This document shows positions 21,260 to 29,534 of a stretch of 64,000 nucleotides of DNA, piece after piece. Numbering within the stretch: position 1 is the stretch's first letter; each line of letters begins with the position of its first letter. Below the pieces are notes generated by a model. It worked only from the letters and a program-made list of their open reading frames with translations. It made no database searches and had not been told where the DNA came from. A program made the translations under genes and the position numbers. The DNA is from Actinacidiphila sp. DG2A-62. GTDB taxonomy: Bacteria; Actinomycetota; Actinomycetes; Streptomycetales; Streptomycetaceae. The stretch is from the NCBI RefSeq assembly GCF_035825295.1, contig NZ_JAYMGI010000002.1, positions 5,385,501-5,449,500 of the forward strand, read 5' to 3'.

Positions 21260-22732
21260 TCAGCGCCCAGCGTGGTCGCGGCCCGCGTCGTTGCGAAACA
21301 CCAGCGCCGTGGCCGCGAGGCCGATCGCGAAGATGGCCGCGGACCACCAGAACGCCGTGGTGTAGCTGTGCAGCTGCGCGTGCGCCGCGGTGAGGGGCGA
21401 CCGCGGGCGCCCGTGCGCGTAGTGTGTCGCCGCGTTGGTCGCGATCGTGTTGAGCAGCGCCGTCCCGATCGACCCCCCGATCTGCTGCATCGTGTTGACC
21501 GTCGCCGACGCGGCCCCCGCCTCCCCGGCGTCGACGCGCGCCGTCGCCTGGTTCATCGCGGGCGGCAGCACGTGTCCGAGGCCGAGCCCCATGACCAGCA
21601 GCGGCGGCAGCACCTGCCCCGCGTAGTCGGAACTCAGGCCGATCCCGGTCAGCCAGACCATCCCGCCCGCGGCCAGCGCCATGCCGACGGGCACGGCGAT
21701 CCGCGCGCCGACCCGCGGCACCGTGAGGTTGACCGCGAGCTGCGCGGAGACCATCAGCGCGCCGATCATCGGCAGGAACGCGAGCCCGGTCTCCACCGGG
21801 CTGAACCGCAGCGTGGCCTGGAGGTAGTAGGTCAGGAAGAGGAACACGCCGAACATCCCGGACGCCGCCACGATCACCGCGGCCAGCGACGCCGCGCGGT
21901 TGCGGTCACGGACGATGCGCAGCGGCAACAGGGGGTGCGCCGCCCGCGTCTGCCACGCTCCGAACAGCGCGACCAGCGCGGCCCCGCCGATCAGGAAGCC
22001 CCAGGTCATCGCCGAGGACCAGCCGTGCGAATCGGCGTTGGACAGGCCGTAGACGACGCAGAACAGGCCGCCGGAGACGAGCACCGCCCCGGGCAGGTCC
22101 AGCCGCGCGTCGCGGTCCCGGCCCGAGCGGGCGAGCAGCACCAGGCCGCCGGCGAACGCGAGGACGGCGAAGACCAGGTTCACGTAGAGGGTCCAGCGCC
22201 AGCTGAGGTGCTCGGTGAGCAGCCCGCCGAGCAGCAGCCCGATCGCGCCGCCGGTGCCGGCGATCGCGCCGTAGACGCCGAACGCGCGGGCCCGGTCCTT
22301 GCCCGCGGCGAAGGTCGTGTTCAGCACGGACAGCGCCGCGGGGGCGAGCAGCGCGCCGAACATGCCCTGCAGCGCCCGGCCGCCGATCAGCACGCCGAAG
22401 CTGCCGGCCGCGCCGGCCAGGGCGGAGGCGCCGGCGAAGCCGACCACGCCGGTGAGGAAGAGGAGCTTGCGGCCGAGCAGGTCGGCCAGCCGGCCGCCGA
22501 GCAGCAGCAGGCTGCCGAACGCCAGCGAGTAGGCGGTGACCACCCACTGCCGGTCGCTGTCGGAGAAGCCCAGGTCGCGCTGGGCCGAGGGCAGCGCGAT
22601 GTTCACGATCGTGGCGTCGAGCACCACCATCAGCTGGGCCAGGCCGACGACGGCGAGCACCCACCAGCGGTGGGCGGCCGGCCGGTCGGCGGTGGAGGCC
22701 GGGGAGGTGGTCAGGGAGGTGTCCGCGCTCAT
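21260..22732 (-). CDS. MFS drug exporter, DHA2 (EmrB/QacA-like) type
   Basis: 490 residues from ATG 22732 (MSADTSLTTSPASTADRPAA). About 14 membrane segments; motif A GGRLADLLGRKLLF follows the second segment, the D1 helix reads VVLDATIVNIALPSAQRDLG, and motif C-like GAIAGTGGAIGLLLGGLLTE is present. This family exports drugs or metabolites in exchange for protons. A TetR regulator is divergent upstream, with an inverted repeat close to the exporter start, the usual drug-inducible arrangement. The open frame continues far upstream through repeats but has no start or coding sense there. The substrate is unknown. Confidence 0.9.
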   Translation of the reverse strand: MSADTSLTTSPASTADRPAAHRWWVLAVVGLAQLMVVLDATIVNIALPSAQRDLGFSDSDRQWVVTAYSLAFGSLLLLGGRLADLLGRKLLFLTGVVGFAGASALAGAAGSFGVLIGGRALQGMFGALLAPAALSVLNTTFAAGKDRARAFGVYGAIAGTGGAIGLLLGGLLTEHLSWRWTLYVNLVFAVLAFAGGLVLLARSGRDRDARLDLPGAVLVSGGLFCVVYGLSNADSHGWSSAMTWGFLIGGAALVALFGAWQTRAAHPLLPLRIVRDRNRAASLAAVIVAASGMFGVFLFLTYYLQATLRFSPVETGLAFLPMIGALMVSAQLAVNLTVPRVGARIAVPVGMALAAGGMVWLTGIGLSSDYAGQVLPPLLVMGLGLGHVLPPAMNQATARVDAGEAGAASATVNTMQQIGGSIGTALLNTIATNAATHYAHGRPRSPLTAAHAQLHSYTTAFWWSAAIFAIGLAATALVFRNDAGRDHAGR

Positions 22733-23369
22733 GGCTGGCGCTCCGTTCCCGTGGACGTCGGTGAATTCAATGCCTGTTGAATTGATACGGATAGAATTCT
22801 GCACGTGTTGAATTCCCGCGTCAACCGCCAGCGACGCGGCGGCCGTGCGACGCGCGACGCGGCGGCCGGGTGGCCCGCGGCGCGGCGCGGGCGGGCGCAC
22901 GAGGCGGTGCGTGCGACGCGCGACGCGGCGGCCGGGTGGCGCGCGGCGCGGCGCGGGCGGGCGCACGAGGCGGTGCGTGCGGCGCGGGGCGCGGTGCGGG
23001 GGGCGTGCGGCACGGCGCTGTGCGGGCTGCCGCGGGCGGCGCGGTGCCCGCGGGCGGCGCGGTGCCCGCGGGCGGCGCGGTGCCCGCGGGCGGCCGGGGG
23101 GCGACACGGCTGGCGGGCGGCGCACGAGGCGGCGCGGGCGGCCGGAGACGGCGCGGTGCGGTGCGGATGGCGCATAGCGCGGCGCGGCTGGGCGCACGAG
23201 GCGGTGCGTGCCGCGTGCGGCGCGGTGCGGGTGGCCGGGGGCGGTGGTGTGCGGGCGGCGCGGTGATGGTGGTCGGGGTGGGCGTGCGGCGCGGTTGTGG
23301 TCGCGCGCGGGGTACCGTTCGCGAGAGGGCCGGGTGCCGGGCGGGCCGGCGGCGACGACGGGAGCGGAT
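22733..23369. other. 637-base MFS-TetR intergenic region with AT-rich operator and GC tandem repeats
   Basis: The first ~85 bases are A/T-rich and contain three GAATTC sites (22763, 22794, 22810) and the inverted repeat described separately. The rest is extreme G/C sequence: a 66-bp unit twice (22849-22914 and 22915-22980), then an 18-bp unit CGCGGGCGGCGCGGTGCC in 3.5 copies (23031-23094). Open frames cross the repeats on both strands because stops are rare, but none looks like a real protein. Confidence 0.75.
22764..22783. promoter_or_regulatory. Likely TetR operator upstream of the MFS gene
   Basis: AATTCAA (22764-22770), 6 bases, TTGAATT (22777-22783): a perfect inverted repeat 31-51 bases before the exporter start, in an AT-rich island that contrasts with the surroundings. 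Further GAATTC half-sites follow at 22794 and 22810. Size and position fit binding of the divergent TetR protein; the assignment is inference. Confidence 0.6.
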
Positions 23370-23981
23370 GTGACGGAGATGGCGTCGCGGCGGCGGGCCG
23401 GCCGCCCGGCCGGGGAGAGCCGGACCCGCGAGGACATCCTCGCGGCGGCCCGCGTGCGCTTCGCGGAGACCGGCTACGACCGCACCTCGCTGCGCGGCGT
23501 CGCCGCCGCGGCCGGCGTCGACGTCGCGCTCGTGTCGCACTACTTCGGCAGCAAGCAGCGGCTCTTCGCCGAGGCCGCCGAGCTGCCGGTGGACCCGGCG
23601 GAGGCGGTGCCGCGGGTGCTGTCCGGGCCGCGCGAGGAGATCGGGCGGCGGCTGGCCGAGCGGGTGCTCGACGTGCTCGGCACGCCCGAGGGGCAGCGCC
23701 GGGTCGTCGCGCTGATCCGCGCGGCGGCCTCGGAGGAGGACGCGGCGGCGATCGTCCGCGAACGCATCACCCGCGAGCTGCTCATGCCGCTCGCCACCGG
23801 CCTCGGCCTGCCGGACGCGCCGCTGCGCGCGGCCCTGATGACCACGCAGGTCGTGGGGCTGGTGATGAGCCGGCACATCGTCCAGGTCGACCCGCTGCCC
23901 GGCACCGACCGCGCCGTCCTGGTCGACGCGCTCGCCCCCACCCTCCAGCGCTACCTGGCCGGCGACCTGACCGCGGGCTGA
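23370..23981 (+). CDS. TetR/AcrR family transcriptional regulator
   Basis: 203 residues from GTG 23370 (GGGAGCGG just upstream); ATG 23379, three codons later, is an alternative. The N-terminal helix-turn-helix is TREDILAAARVRFAETGYDR with the recognition helix region VDVALVSHYFGSKQRLFAEA. The C-terminal ligand-binding half matches the TetR_C pattern seen in Streptomyces regulators. It is divergent from the MFS exporter and most likely represses it until a ligand binds. The gap between them is far longer than usual because of tandem repeats. Confidence 0.88.
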   Translation: MTEMASRRRAGRPAGESRTREDILAAARVRFAETGYDRTSLRGVAAAAGVDVALVSHYFGSKQRLFAEAAELPVDPAEAVPRVLSGPREEIGRRLAERVLDVLGTPEGQRRVVALIRAAASEEDAAAIVRERITRELLMPLATGLGLPDAPLRAALMTTQVVGLVMSRHIVQVDPLPGTDRAVLVDALAPTLQRYLAGDLTAG

Positions 23982-24137
23982 CGGCGACCTGACCGCGGGC
24001 TGACGGCGGGCCGACCTCGGGCCGACCTCCGGCGGGCCTCGCCCGGGTCCCCGGGGGCGACCGCGGGCTGACCCCGCCCCGACCGCGCGGTCCGCGGGCC
24101 CGCCGGCCCGCCGCCGCGCGGGTCCCCGCACACCCGC

Positions 24138-24758
24138 TCAGGGGCAGTGCTCGCCGATCTTCACCGCGGTGAACGTCACCGCCTGCCCGTGGTACGCGGC
24201 GCCCGGCTCCGGCGACTGGGAGCAGACCGTCCAGTCGGAGCCGAGCAGGACCACGCGGCCCCGGCTGCTCGCGTCCTTCTCGGTCACCTTCGCGTCCCGC
24301 GGCAGGCTGTTCCGCGCGGCCAGCAGGCCCTTGCCAGTGAAGTCGGGCATCGTCGCGCCGACCTTGGCGGGCGGCTTGCGGTCCGTCGCCGGGCAGTTCT
24401 CGGAGCGCTTCACGGCGGCCAGGTCGACCGTCGTGCCCGTGGACGCGGTGGCGCCCGCCGCGGGCGTCTGGAAGCACACCTTCCAGTCCCGGTCGAGGAT
24501 CTGGTGCCGCAGGCCGCCCGTGGCGTCGTGGGAGGTGAGGTGGCGGAACCCGGCCGCCTGGGCGGCGTCCTGGGCGCTCTGCAGGCCCTTGCCCACCAGG
24601 TCCGGCACGGTCCTGTCCACCCCGGACGCCGAGGGCGCGGCGCCGGCGCCCGAACCGCCGGAGCCCGTGCTGTGCGGATCGCAGGCGCCGACGGCCACGA
24701 GCGCCGCCACGGCGAGGCCGAGCGCGGCGCGGGCCCCGCGGTTCTGATGCGTCGTCAT
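24138..24758 (-). CDS. Lipoprotein with two PASTA domains
   Basis: 206 residues from ATG 24758. The N-terminus is a lipoprotein signal (RAALGLAVAALVAVGAC, cysteine about residue 26), followed by a Gly/Ser/Ala linker and two PASTA repeats: VPDLVGKGLQSAQDAAQAAG (about 50-115) and MPDFTGKGLLAARNSLPRDA (about 135-200). Each repeat holds a WKVC/WTVC...P pattern, so each domain may carry a disulfide with the C-terminal ENCP or EHCP. PASTA domains usually bind peptidoglycan fragments and occur on Ser/Thr kinases; a free-standing lipoprotein form is common in Actinobacteria. It is convergent with the TetR gene. Confidence 0.82.
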   Translation of the reverse strand: MTTHQNRGARAALGLAVAALVAVGACDPHSTGSGGSGAGAAPSASGVDRTVPDLVGKGLQSAQDAAQAAGFRHLTSHDATGGLRHQILDRDWKVCFQTPAAGATASTGTTVDLAAVKRSENCPATDRKPPAKVGATMPDFTGKGLLAARNSLPRDAKVTEKDASSRGRVVLLGSDWTVCSQSPEPGAAYHGQAVTFTAVKIGEHCP

Positions 24759-24932
24759 ACCGGAAGCCTGCTCGCCCCCGCGCGATCAACTCCCCCTTTC
24801 CACGGACGATTCGGACGCACGCACCCCCGATACGCCGCCCCGCCCGCCGCCCGCCGCCCGCCGCGTCCGCCGAGCGCCGCGTCCGCCGCCCGCCGCGGTG
24901 TCCGTCGCCGTCGACGGGGAAGGCAGGCCCCC

Positions 24933-25811
24933 ATGGGTGACGTCAGGGTAGGCACGTGCTCGTGGACCGACCGCGCGCTGGTCGCCAGCGGCTGGTACCC
25001 GCGCGGACTGCGCGACGCGGCGGGGCGGCTGAAGCACTACGCCGGGCAGTTCGCCGTGGTGGAGGCGGACGCGACGTACTACGGCCTGCCCACCGCCCGC
25101 ACCAGCGCCCTGTGGGCCGAGCGGACGCCGGCCGGCTTCCGGTTCGACGTCAAGGCGTTCTCCCTGCTGACCGGCCACCCCACCCGCCCGCAGGCGCTGC
25201 CCGCCGACCTGCGCGACGCGGTCGCCGCGCGCGGACGCGCGGCGGCGGACGACGACGCCCTGCTGGACGAGGTGTGGCGGCGCTTCGCCGCGGCCCTCGC
25301 GCCGCTGCGCGCGGCCGGCCGGCTGGGCGCGGTGCTCTTCCAGTTCCCGCCCTGGCTCGCGCCCGGCCCCGCGGCGGCCGAGCGGCTGCGGCGCTGCCGG
25401 GAGCGGACGGCCGGGTGGCCGGTGGCGATGGAGTTCCGGCACCCGGGGTGGTGGCAGGGCGAGCAGGCGGCGCGGACCGCCGAACTGCTCACCGCCTGGG
25501 ACGTGCCGGCGGTCGCCGTCGACATGGCGCAGGGCCTGCCGGCGTCGGTGCCGCCGGTCGCCGTGGCCACCTCCGCGCGGCTCGCGGTCGTCCGCTTCCA
25601 CGGCCGCAGCACCGCCTGGGGCTCGGGGACGAAGGAGGACCGTTTCCGCCACCGCTACACCCCGGCGGAGCTGGCGGAGTGGACCCCGCGCGTCCGCGCC
25701 CTGGCCGAACGCGCCGACGAGGTGCACGTGCTGTTCAACAACTGCTGCGCGGACGCGGCCGTCACCGCCGCCCGGACGATGGCCGACCTCCTCGACGCGG
25801 CGCCCGCGTAG
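24933..25811 (+). CDS. DUF72 (YecE-like) protein
   Basis: 292 residues from ATG 24933 (MGDVRVGTCSWTDRALVASG). The DUF72 features are GTCSWTD at the start, VVEADATYYGLPTARTSALW, FQFPPWL, MEFRHPGWWQ and VHVLFNNCCADAAVTAARTM near the end. The family has a TIM-barrel fold and no firmly assigned reaction. It is divergent from the PASTA lipoprotein across 174 bases and followed by about 200 bases of CCGGTCCGG-rich sequence without genes. A more upstream start in the same frame would run antisense through the lipoprotein gene and is rejected. Confidence 0.88.
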   Translation: MGDVRVGTCSWTDRALVASGWYPRGLRDAAGRLKHYAGQFAVVEADATYYGLPTARTSALWAERTPAGFRFDVKAFSLLTGHPTRPQALPADLRDAVAARGRAAADDDALLDEVWRRFAAALAPLRAAGRLGAVLFQFPPWLAPGPAAAERLRRCRERTAGWPVAMEFRHPGWWQGEQAARTAELLTAWDVPAVAVDMAQGLPASVPPVAVATSARLAVVRFHGRSTAWGSGTKEDRFRHRYTPAELAEWTPRVRALAERADEVHVLFNNCCADAAVTAARTMADLLDAAPA

Positions 25812-26013
25812 CCCGTACGACACGCGGGGCCCGCGGACCCCCCCGCGGACCCCCGTGACGTCCGGACGCCGGACCGGCCCGCTCCGGCCGGACGGCGCCA
25901 CCACCAGGCCGGTCCGCTACCACCTGGCCGGTCCGGCGTCACCCGGCCGGTCCGGGACCCGCGCCACCGGACCGACAGCCGCGCCGCCGGTCCGGCACCC
26001 GCGCCGGTCCCGG

Positions 26014-26721
26014 CTACGACCTGTCGTCGACCAGGGCCGCGGTGAGCGCGGAGAAGTCCTCCTGGGCCCAGCGCGGACCGATGCCGGTGATCGTCACGTC
26101 GCGCACGTCGTCGCCGCTGCCGTCCTCGCCGGCGTCGCCGTCCCCCGCGCCGGGGAAGCCGTTCCCGGACGCACCGGCCGCACCGGCCGCACCGGCCGCA
26201 CCGGACGCACCGGACGCACCGGACGCACCGGACGCACCGGCCGCCGGGGTGCCGAGCGCCGGGTCCGCGGGCGTACCGCCGACCGTGCGGCCGATGACGA
26301 CCTGGAGGCGGGCCTCGGAGAGTTCCTCCACCTTGCCCTCGCCCCACTCCACGACCACCACCGACTCCGGCAGCGACACGTCGAGGTCGAGATCCTCCAT
26401 CTCGTCCAGCCCGCCGCCCAGGCGGTACGCGTCGACGTGCACCAGGGCCGGGCCGCCGACCAGCGAGGGGTGCACGCGGGCTATGACGAAGGTCGGCGAG
26501 GTGACCGCGCCGCGGACCTGGAGGCCCTCGCCGAGGCCGCGGGTCAGCGTGGTTTTGCCGGCCCCCAGCTCGCCGGTGAGCAGGACCAGGTCGCCGGGGG
26601 CCAGCAGCCCGGCCAGCCGCAGCCCGAGCCGGTGCATGTGCCCGGCGGTGCGGACGGTGAGGCGGACGGCGGGCGCGTCCTGCGCGGTACCCGTGGAGTA
26701 CCGGTCGTGCGGTGTACCCAT
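26014..26721 (-). CDS. tsaE: tRNA t6A biosynthesis ATPase TsaE with repeat-bearing tail
   Basis: 235 residues from ATG 26721. TsaE is the ATPase that powers the TsaB-TsaD complex making threonylcarbamoyl-adenosine at tRNA position 37. It has Walker A LTGELGAGKTTLTRGLG, SPTFVIARVH, HVDAYRLG and the VVVVEWGEG motif. After residue ~165 an extra low-complexity tail begins: seven to eight Gly-Ala-(Ser/Ala) triplets encoded by a 9-base tandem repeat at 26171-26242, then an acidic stretch. Such a tail is unusual compared with the ~150-residue family core. tsaB, rimI and tsaD lie 4.5 kb away on the other strand. Confidence 0.93.
   Translation of the reverse strand: MGTPHDRYSTGTAQDAPAVRLTVRTAGHMHRLGLRLAGLLAPGDLVLLTGELGAGKTTLTRGLGEGLQVRGAVTSPTFVIARVHPSLVGGPALVHVDAYRLGGGLDEMEDLDLDVSLPESVVVVEWGEGKVEELSEARLQVVIGRTVGGTPADPALGTPAAGASGASGASGASGAAGAAGAAGASGNGFPGAGDGDAGEDGSGDDVRDVTITGIGPRWAQEDFSALTAALVDDRS
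26171..26242. repeat. 9-bp tandem repeat inside tsaE (8 units)
   Basis: Units GCACCGGCC and GCACCGGAC alternate in two blocks over 72 bases. Being a multiple of three, copy number changes would keep the frame and only vary the length of the Gly-Ala-Ser tail of TsaE. Confidence 0.85.
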
Positions 26722-26732
26722 ATCGGCGAATG

Positions 26733-27941
26733 CTACGCGTCGAGCGCGGGTGCCGTGAGCGCTCGCAGCGGAGCGGACACCGGCGCGCGCACCGCGTCGG
26801 CCGCGGCCGCGATCAGCCGGGCCAGCGCGGCGTTCACCAGCTCGGCCCGTTCCATGATCACCAGGTGGCCGGCGCCCGGCACCACCACCAGCGTCGCCTC
26901 CGGCAGCCGCTCGGCGATCTCCGCGCTGTGCGCGCTGGGCGTCAACAGGTCCTTGTCGCCCGCCAGTACGAGCGCGGGCAGGCCGTCCAGCACCGCCAGC
27001 GCGTCGCCCTTCTCGTGCTCGGTGAAGGCCGGGTAGAACTCCGCGACCACGTCGATCGGGGTGGCCTCGATCAGCCGCTCGGCGAACCGCTCGACCGCGG
27101 GGTCCACGTCCTGCGCGCCGAAGGAGTAGCGCTTGATGACGCCCGCGAAGAGGTCGGCGGTGGCCCGGCGTGTCCGCTCCACCAGGTCGACCTGGCTGCC
27201 CAGCATCCGCAGCAGGCCGGGCGCGACCGCCCGGAAGGCCCGTGCGCCTGCCGCTGGCAGCCCCAGCGTGACCGCGGCGAGCTTGCCCGCGGAGGTGGAC
27301 AGGAACGCGACGCCGGCGACGCGCTCGCGGACGTAGTCCGGATACTGCTCGGCGAACGCCATCACCGTCATGCCGCCCATCGAGTGCCCGGCCAGCACCA
27401 CCGGGCCCTCGGGCGCCGCCGCGTCCAGCACGGCCTTCAGGTCGCGGCCGAGCTGGTCGATGGTGGCCAGGCCCGCGGCCTGGTCCCGGCCGCGCTCGCT
27501 GCGGCCGTGGCTGCGCTGGTCCCAGTAGACCGCGCGCACGCCGCCGCGCAGCGCCGCGCGCTGGAAGTGCCAGGAGTCCTGGCTGAGGCAGTAGCCGTGG
27601 CAGAACACGACGGTCAGCGGCTGCGCCGGCGGCGCCGGGCGGGAGCGGCCGCGGCGCAGCAGCCGGCCGCGCCTGGCCGGCGCGGGCGGGCCGGTGTCGG
27701 CCGGCGCGGCCTCCTCGACCTCGTAGTACAGCGCGGTGCCGTCCTCGGCGACCGCGGTGCCGGGCGTGCCGCGCAGGGTGCCGTACGGGCCCGCGGCGTC
27801 CAGTGCGAGCCGGGCGCGGCGGCGCATCCCGCGGCCCACGGTGACGCGCTCGATGGCCACGCCCGCGGCGGCCCCGGCCGCGAGGACGCCGACGGCCGCG
27901 CCGACCAGGCCGGCCCGCTCCCAGGGAGAGTTCTCCGCCAC
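26733..27941 (-). CDS. Alpha/beta hydrolase with N-terminal membrane segment
   Basis: 402 residues from GTG 27941 (VAENSPWERAGLVGAAVGVL), five bases after the alr stop. A hydrophobic stretch (AGLVGAAVGVLAAGAAAGVA, residues 9-28) suggests a membrane anchor. The hydrolase domain shows the oxyanion region VVFCHGYCLSQDSW, nucleophile elbow AGHSMGGMT, acid region LVLAGDKDLLTP and catalytic His in GAGHLVIMERAE. The enzyme's substrate is unknown. It lies between alr and tsaE with tight spacing (12 bases to tsaE), so the three are probably one operon on this strand. Confidence 0.85.
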   Translation of the reverse strand: MAENSPWERAGLVGAAVGVLAAGAAAGVAIERVTVGRGMRRRARLALDAAGPYGTLRGTPGTAVAEDGTALYYEVEEAAPADTGPPAPARRGRLLRRGRSRPAPPAQPLTVVFCHGYCLSQDSWHFQRAALRGGVRAVYWDQRSHGRSERGRDQAAGLATIDQLGRDLKAVLDAAAPEGPVVLAGHSMGGMTVMAFAEQYPDYVRERVAGVAFLSTSAGKLAAVTLGLPAAGARAFRAVAPGLLRMLGSQVDLVERTRRATADLFAGVIKRYSFGAQDVDPAVERFAERLIEATPIDVVAEFYPAFTEHEKGDALAVLDGLPALVLAGDKDLLTPSAHSAEIAERLPEATLVVVPGAGHLVIMERAELVNAALARLIAAAADAVRAPVSAPLRALTAPALDA

Positions 27942-27946
27942 GCCGG

Positions 27947-29092
27947 TCAGCCGTTTCCGGCGACCGGGCCCGCGCCCGCGTAGACGCGGGGGACGCGGGC
28001 GCCGACGCGGGTCACGATCTCGTACGCGATGGTGCCGGCCGCGCGGGCCCAGTCCTCGGCGGTGGGCTCGCCGTCGTCGCCGGGGCCGAACAGCACCGCC
28101 TCGTCGCCGGGGGACGCGGCGTCGCCGCCGAGGTCCACCACGAACTGGTCCATCGCCACCCGTCCCGCCACCGTCCGCCATTTGCCGGCCACCAGCACGG
28201 GGCCCGCGCTGGAGGCGTGCCGGGGCACACCGTCTGCGTACCCCAGCGGGACCAGCGCAAGCGTCGTCTCGCCCGGCGTGACGTAGTGGTGGCCGTAGCT
28301 GACGCCGTGGCCGCCGGGGACCCGCTTGACCGAGGCCAGCCGGGCGGCCAGCGTCATCACCGGCCGCAGCCCGAAGTCCGCGGGGCCGCCGAGCTGCGGC
28401 ACCGGCGAGATCCCGTACATCGCCACGCCCGGCCTGACCAGGTCGAAGTGCGACTCGGGCAGGGTGAGGGTGCCGGGCGAGTTGGCGATGTGCCGGACCT
28501 CGGGGGTCAGCCCGGCGTCCTCGGCCTGGCGCAGCGCGCGGCGGAAGACGGCGAGTTCGCGGTCGATCGACGGGTGGCCGGGCTCGTCGGCGCAGGAGAA
28601 GTGGGCCCAGACGCCGGTGACGCGGATCAGGCCGTCGCGTTCGGCGGCGCGGGCGGCGTGGACCAGGTCGGGCCAGTCGGCGGGCTGCGCGCCGTTGCGG
28701 CCGAGGCCGGCGTCGATCTTGAGCTGGACGCGGGCGGGGCGGCCGGCGGCGCGGGCGGCGAGGGTGACCTCGGTCAGCGCCCAGCGGGCGCTCACGGTGA
28801 CGTCGATGTCGGCGTCGACGCAGGCGCGCCAGGGGCCGCCGGGGGTCCACAGCCAGCACAGCACCCGGCCGCCGAGGCCCGCGGCGCGCAGCGCGAGCGC
28901 TTCCTCGGGCGTGGCCGTGCCGAGCCAGTCCGCGCCGGCCTCCCGCGCGGCGCGGGCGCACGGCACCATGCCGTGGCCGTACGCGTCGGCCTTGAGCACG
29001 GCCATGAACGCCGCGCCGGGCGCCTTGGCGCGCAACGTCCGCACGTTCGCGCGCAGGGCGTCCAGATCGATCCCCGCGTAGGCCCTCAACAT
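27947..29092 (-). CDS. alr: Alanine racemase
   Basis: 381 residues from ATG 29092 (MLRAYAGIDLDALRANVRTL). It makes D-alanine for peptidoglycan with PLP. The PLP lysine is in VLKADAYGHG near residue 35 and the second catalytic tyrosine in the C-terminal domain (NPG-like RPGVAMYGISP and GYADGVPR regions). Candidate starts at 29113 and 29122 have their purine runs touching the ATG, while 29092 has GAGGAC 7-9 bases upstream and matches the family length; I prefer 29092. It heads the alr-hydrolase-tsaE cluster. Confidence 0.93.
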   Translation of the reverse strand: MLRAYAGIDLDALRANVRTLRAKAPGAAFMAVLKADAYGHGMVPCARAAREAGADWLGTATPEEALALRAAGLGGRVLCWLWTPGGPWRACVDADIDVTVSARWALTEVTLAARAAGRPARVQLKIDAGLGRNGAQPADWPDLVHAARAAERDGLIRVTGVWAHFSCADEPGHPSIDRELAVFRRALRQAEDAGLTPEVRHIANSPGTLTLPESHFDLVRPGVAMYGISPVPQLGGPADFGLRPVMTLAARLASVKRVPGGHGVSYGHHYVTPGETTLALVPLGYADGVPRHASSAGPVLVAGKWRTVAGRVAMDQFVVDLGGDAASPGDEAVLFGPGDDGEPTAEDWARAAGTIAYEIVTRVGARVPRVYAGAGPVAGNG

Positions 29093-29534
29093 CCCGCTGT
29101 CCTCGTACGTCATCCTCCCCATCCTCTCAGCAGGACGCCGGGCGCTGGGCGCTGGGCGTTGGGCTGTGAGGGGCGCGGGGCTGCGTGGGCGCCGGGCGCT
29201 GGGCTGTGAGGGGCGCGTGGTGTCGCGCGGGCGCTGGGCGTTGGGCTGTGACCACCCCTTCGGGGCGGGGCGGGGTCTCGGGCGTGTCGCGTCGCGTGGG
29301 CGCTGGGCGCTGGGCTGTGAGGGGCGCGGGGAACGGCGCGGGCGACGGGTCGCCGGGGGAGGGTCCGGGTGCGGACGGGAACCACCCCTTCGGGGCGGGC
29401 CCCAGACACGACATCGCGAAGCTTCGCCGACACGATGTCGGGAAGATGTTGCGCCCCACGGCCGAGACGTGGTGTGCTGGGGTGGACACACCAGTTAGGT
29501 GAACCTAACTTCGTCCGCATGGGGAGGCGCACAC
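29093..29534. other. 442-base intergenic region rich in repeats and palindromes
   Basis: It contains several GCGCTGGGCG(T/C) direct repeats (29145-29250, 29300-29315), the dispersed 14-base core at 29321-29334, two copies of ACCACCCCTTCGGGGCGGG (about 29251 and 29381), and a nested palindrome: CGACATCG (29409-29416) with CGATGTCG (29433-29440), enclosing GCGAAGCTTCGC (29416-29427). The AGTTAGGT palindrome described separately follows. No gene is supported here. Confidence 0.7.
29493..29510. promoter_or_regulatory. Palindrome resembling a shortened iron box
   Basis: AGTTAGGT-GA-ACCTAACT is a perfect 18-base palindrome 25 bases upstream of a small gene. The TTAGGT/ACCTAA half-sites are those of DmdR/IdeR iron boxes, but the centre is five bases shorter than the usual 19-base box, so DtxR-family binding is only a suggestion. 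Confidence 0.5.

Noticed and set aside
22763-22815. Three GAATTC sites as a cloning scar
   Set aside because: They sit in a natural regulatory position with inverted symmetry, and the flanking DNA matches the surrounding genome in style.
22805-23266. 153-residue plus-strand protein with 22-residue repeats
   Set aside because: It exists only because the 66-bp repeat unit is divisible by three. There is no ribosome binding site or recognisable domain, and frames are open on the other strand too.
21260-23437. MFS frame extended upstream to 725 residues
   Set aside because: The extra 235 residues come from GC-rich tandem repeats (Arg/Pro/His-rich) and precede a clear start MSADTSL that fits the family.
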